DNA from: Allobosea sp.
GTDB taxonomy: Bacteria; Pseudomonadota; Alphaproteobacteria; Rhizobiales; Kaistiaceae
NCBI GenBank assembly: GCA_017307955.1
Contig: JAFKFV010000011.1
Coordinates: 278,735 to 342,734, forward strand
DNA length: 64,000 nucleotides
Direction: 5' to 3'
How positions within the stretch are numbered: position 1 is the first letter of the stretch; each line of letters begins with the position of its first letter. Made by a program: the position numbers and the translations under genes. Below the pieces are notes generated by a model that was not told where the DNA came from, made no database searches, and saw nothing but the letters and a program-made list of their open reading frames with translations. Below, one piece after another: positions 62,301 to 64,000 of the stretch.

Positions 62301-63590
62301 TCAGCCGCTGATGCGTTCGAGGGTCGCGCCGCAGCGCGAAAGCTTGTCCTCGAGCCGCTCGAAGCCACGGTCGAGATGATAGACGCGGTTGACCATGGTC
62401 TCGCCCTCGGCAGCAAGGCCCGCGATGACCAGCGAGACCGAGGCGCGCAGATCCGTCGCCATCACCGGCGCGCCCTTCAGAACCGGCACGCCGACAATGG
62501 TCGCGTTCTGCCCGTCGAGATGGATCTCGGCGCCGAAGCGGGCGAGCTCCTGCACATGCATGAAGCGGTTCTCGAAGATCGTCTCGCGGATATGCGAGGT
62601 GCCCTGCGCGCGGCAGACCAGCGCCATCAGCTGCGCCTGCAGATCGGTCGGGAAGCCGGGGAAGGGCTCGGTCACGACATCGACGGGGCGCAGATCCGCG
62701 CCGTTGCGATAGATGCGGACGCCGGAATTGGTGACCGTGATCTCGGCGCCGACCTCGGAGAGGATCTCGAGCGGCCGCTCCAGCGTATCGCCGCGCGCGC
62801 CTTCGAGCAGCACGTCGCCGCCGGTCATCGCGACGGCCATGGCATAGGTGCCGGCCTCGATGCGGTCCGGCATCACGGAATGGCGCGCGCCATGCAGGCG
62901 GCTGACGCCCTCGATGCGAATGGTCGAGGTGCCGGCGCCGCTGATCCTGGCGCCCATCTTGATGAGGCAATCGGCGAGATCGACGATCTCCGGCTCGCGC
63001 GCGGCGTTCTCGATCACCGTCTCGCCGTCGGCGAGCGTTGCAGCCATCATGGTGACATGGGTGGCGCCGACCGTGACCTTCGGGAACACGACGCGGCCGC
63101 CCTTCAGCCCCTCGGGGGCGCGGGCGATGACATAGCCGGCATCGATCTCGATCGAGGCGCCGAGCGCCGTCAGCGCCTCCAGGAAGAGATCGACCGGGCG
63201 CGTACCGATGGCGCAGCCGCCGGGCAGAGACACCTTGGCGAAGCCCTCGCGGGCCAGCAGCGGCCCGATCACCCAGAACGAGGCGCGCATCTTGGAGACG
63301 AGATCATAGGGCGCCGTCGTGTCGACGATGGTGCGCGCCGTGAAATGCGCCGTCTCGGAGGAAAGCTCCGGATCGCCGATCCGCTTGCCCGAGATCGTCA
63401 TGTCGACGCCGTGATTGCCGAGAATGCGCTTCAGGAGCGCGACATCGGCGAGGCGCGGCAGATTGGCGAGCGTCAGCGTCTCGTCGGTCAGGAGGCTCGC
63501 GATCATCAGCGGCAGCGCGGCGTTCTTGGCGCCGGAGATCGGGATCGTGCCGTTGAGGCGCGCGCCGCCGACGATGCGAATCTTGTCCAT
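62301..63590 (-). CDS. murA: UDP-N-acetylglucosamine 1-carboxyvinyltransferase
   Basis: A 429-residue enzyme for the first committed step of peptidoglycan synthesis, transferring enolpyruvate from PEP to UDP-GlcNAc. The catalytic loop [13 protein letters not shown] contains Cys126, the fosfomycin target; [11 protein letters not shown] is at the N-terminus. Full length. Confidence 0.96.
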   Translation of the reverse strand: MDKIRIVGGARLNGTIPISGAKNAALPLMIASLLTDETLTLANLPRLADVALLKRILGNHGVDMTISGKRIGDPELSSETAHFTARTIVDTTAPYDLVSKMRASFWVIGPLLAREGFAKVSLPGGCAIGTRPVDLFLEALTALGASIEIDAGYVIARAPEGLKGGRVVFPKVTVGATHVTMMAATLADGETVIENAAREPEIVDLADCLIKMGARISGAGTSTIRIEGVSRLHGARHSVMPDRIEAGTYAMAVAMTGGDVLLEGARGDTLERPLEILSEVGAEITVTNSGVRIYRNGADLRPVDVVTEPFPGFPTDLQAQLMALVCRAQGTSHIRETIFENRFMHVQELARFGAEIHLDGQNATIVGVPVLKGAPVMATDLRASVSLVIAGLAAEGETMVNRVYHLDRGFERLEDKLSRCGATLERISG

Positions 63591-63767
63591 GGATCGGGAC
63601 CCCGTTTCTCGAATCAGCGCGCGACGTCTAGCCGCCGAACGTTCAGAAGGCGCCGTTTACCTGACGATTGAGGCCGACTCAAGGATCGCGGGGGCGCGGG
63701 CAGGGGGCGGCAGGCCGGCGCGGCGGGCCGAGGTGGTCCGGCGGGGGTGCGAGGGCCAAGGCGCGCG

Positions 63768-63977
63768 TCAGGGCGTTTCGTCGTCCTCGCTGGCCGCGAG
63801 GTCGGCGCCGGGCAGGGCTGCGCGGGCCGCGGCCTTGCGCTTCATGAGATTGGCCTTCAGCGCCGCGGCGAGCCGCGCCTCGCGCCCCGCCCGCTCCTTT
63901 TCGCCGCGCGGGGAAGAGCCCGGCTCGCTGCGCGGGGAAGAAGCTGGCCGCGCTTTCTCATCCTTCGGATCCGTCAT
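63768..63977 (-). CDS. Small basic hypothetical protein
   Basis: A 69-residue polar protein rich in Arg, Lys, Ala and Glu (REARLAAALKANLMKRKAAARAALPG) with an acidic tail. It resembles the small conserved proteins often found upstream of murA in Hyphomicrobiales. No domain can be named; helical and probably nucleic-acid- or protein-binding by charge. Confidence 0.6.
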   Translation of the reverse strand: MTDPKDEKARPASSPRSEPGSSPRGEKERAGREARLAAALKANLMKRKAAARAALPGADLAASEDDETP

Positions 63978-64000
63978 GCGCCGAAAATCCCGCCTTCGCC

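Overview
This is GC-rich, chromosomal-looking alphaproteobacterial DNA, most likely from the order Hyphomicrobiales (Rhizobiales). The evidence is two phasin genes, a tRNA-His with A73, and a core block (murA, DUF2948, hisD, UPF0262, LMW phosphatase, maf, yacG) with familiar rhizobial gene order. A Kaistia-like soil or plant-associated genus is a guess. I found no transposase, integrase, phage gene or CRISPR array.

Much of the window is a series of substrate-specific carbohydrate loci. (1) 0-7.3 kb: a CUT1 ABC importer with an ADP-dependent-type sugar kinase, a LacD-type aldolase, an SDR and a TIM-barrel isomerase, a possible Embden-Meyerhof-like branch for an unknown sugar. (2) 7.3-14.5 kb: small proteins, a BrnT/BrnA toxin-antitoxin pair whose toxin carries a frameshifting 14-bp tandem duplication, tRNA-His, two phasins, a PAS histidine kinase and a glutaminase. 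(3) 14.5-20.1 kb: four overlapping genes matching the RuBisCO-like-protein branch of D-apiose/D-apionate catabolism (apsD, oiaX, oiaK, apnO). They are preceded by a 64-codon leader ORF and a promoter with a GntR operator-like site; the GntR gene lies upstream. (4) 20.2-23.4 kb: DUF1801 protein, acetate kinase, GAF-GGDEF cyclase and a small membrane protein.

(5) 23.4-33.7 kb: GH51 arabinofuranosidase with an ArsR-type fusion regulator, then a polyol/pentulose operon (L-xylulose-reductase-like SDR, polyol SDR, xylitol/sorbitol-type dehydrogenase, small membrane protein, ABC importer) and an AraC regulator. (6) 33.8-36.6 kb: GMC oxidoreductase and erythritol/L-threitol-type dehydrogenase. (7) 36.7-43.4 kb: LacI regulator divergent from a GH78 alpha-L-rhamnosidase and its ABC importer. 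(8) 43.4-46.5 kb: a promoter-like region with little recognisable coding content, a small conserved protein, MurJ and an iron-permease-like protein. (9) 46.6-52.6 kb: GH32 fructan/sucrose hydrolase, ABC importer and LacI. (10) 52.7-58.2 kb: secreted proteins, an EAL protein with FNR/FixK-like upstream boxes, a small lipoprotein, a YihY-family protein and tRNA-Phe. (11) 58.3-64 kb: the housekeeping block.

Read together, the loci suit plant polysaccharides and glycosides (apiose, arabinose, rhamnose, fructan). None of the four ABC importers encodes its ATPase, so a shared ATPase elsewhere must power them. All four carry a strong GC hairpin just after the binding-protein gene, which probably sets binding-protein excess over permease.
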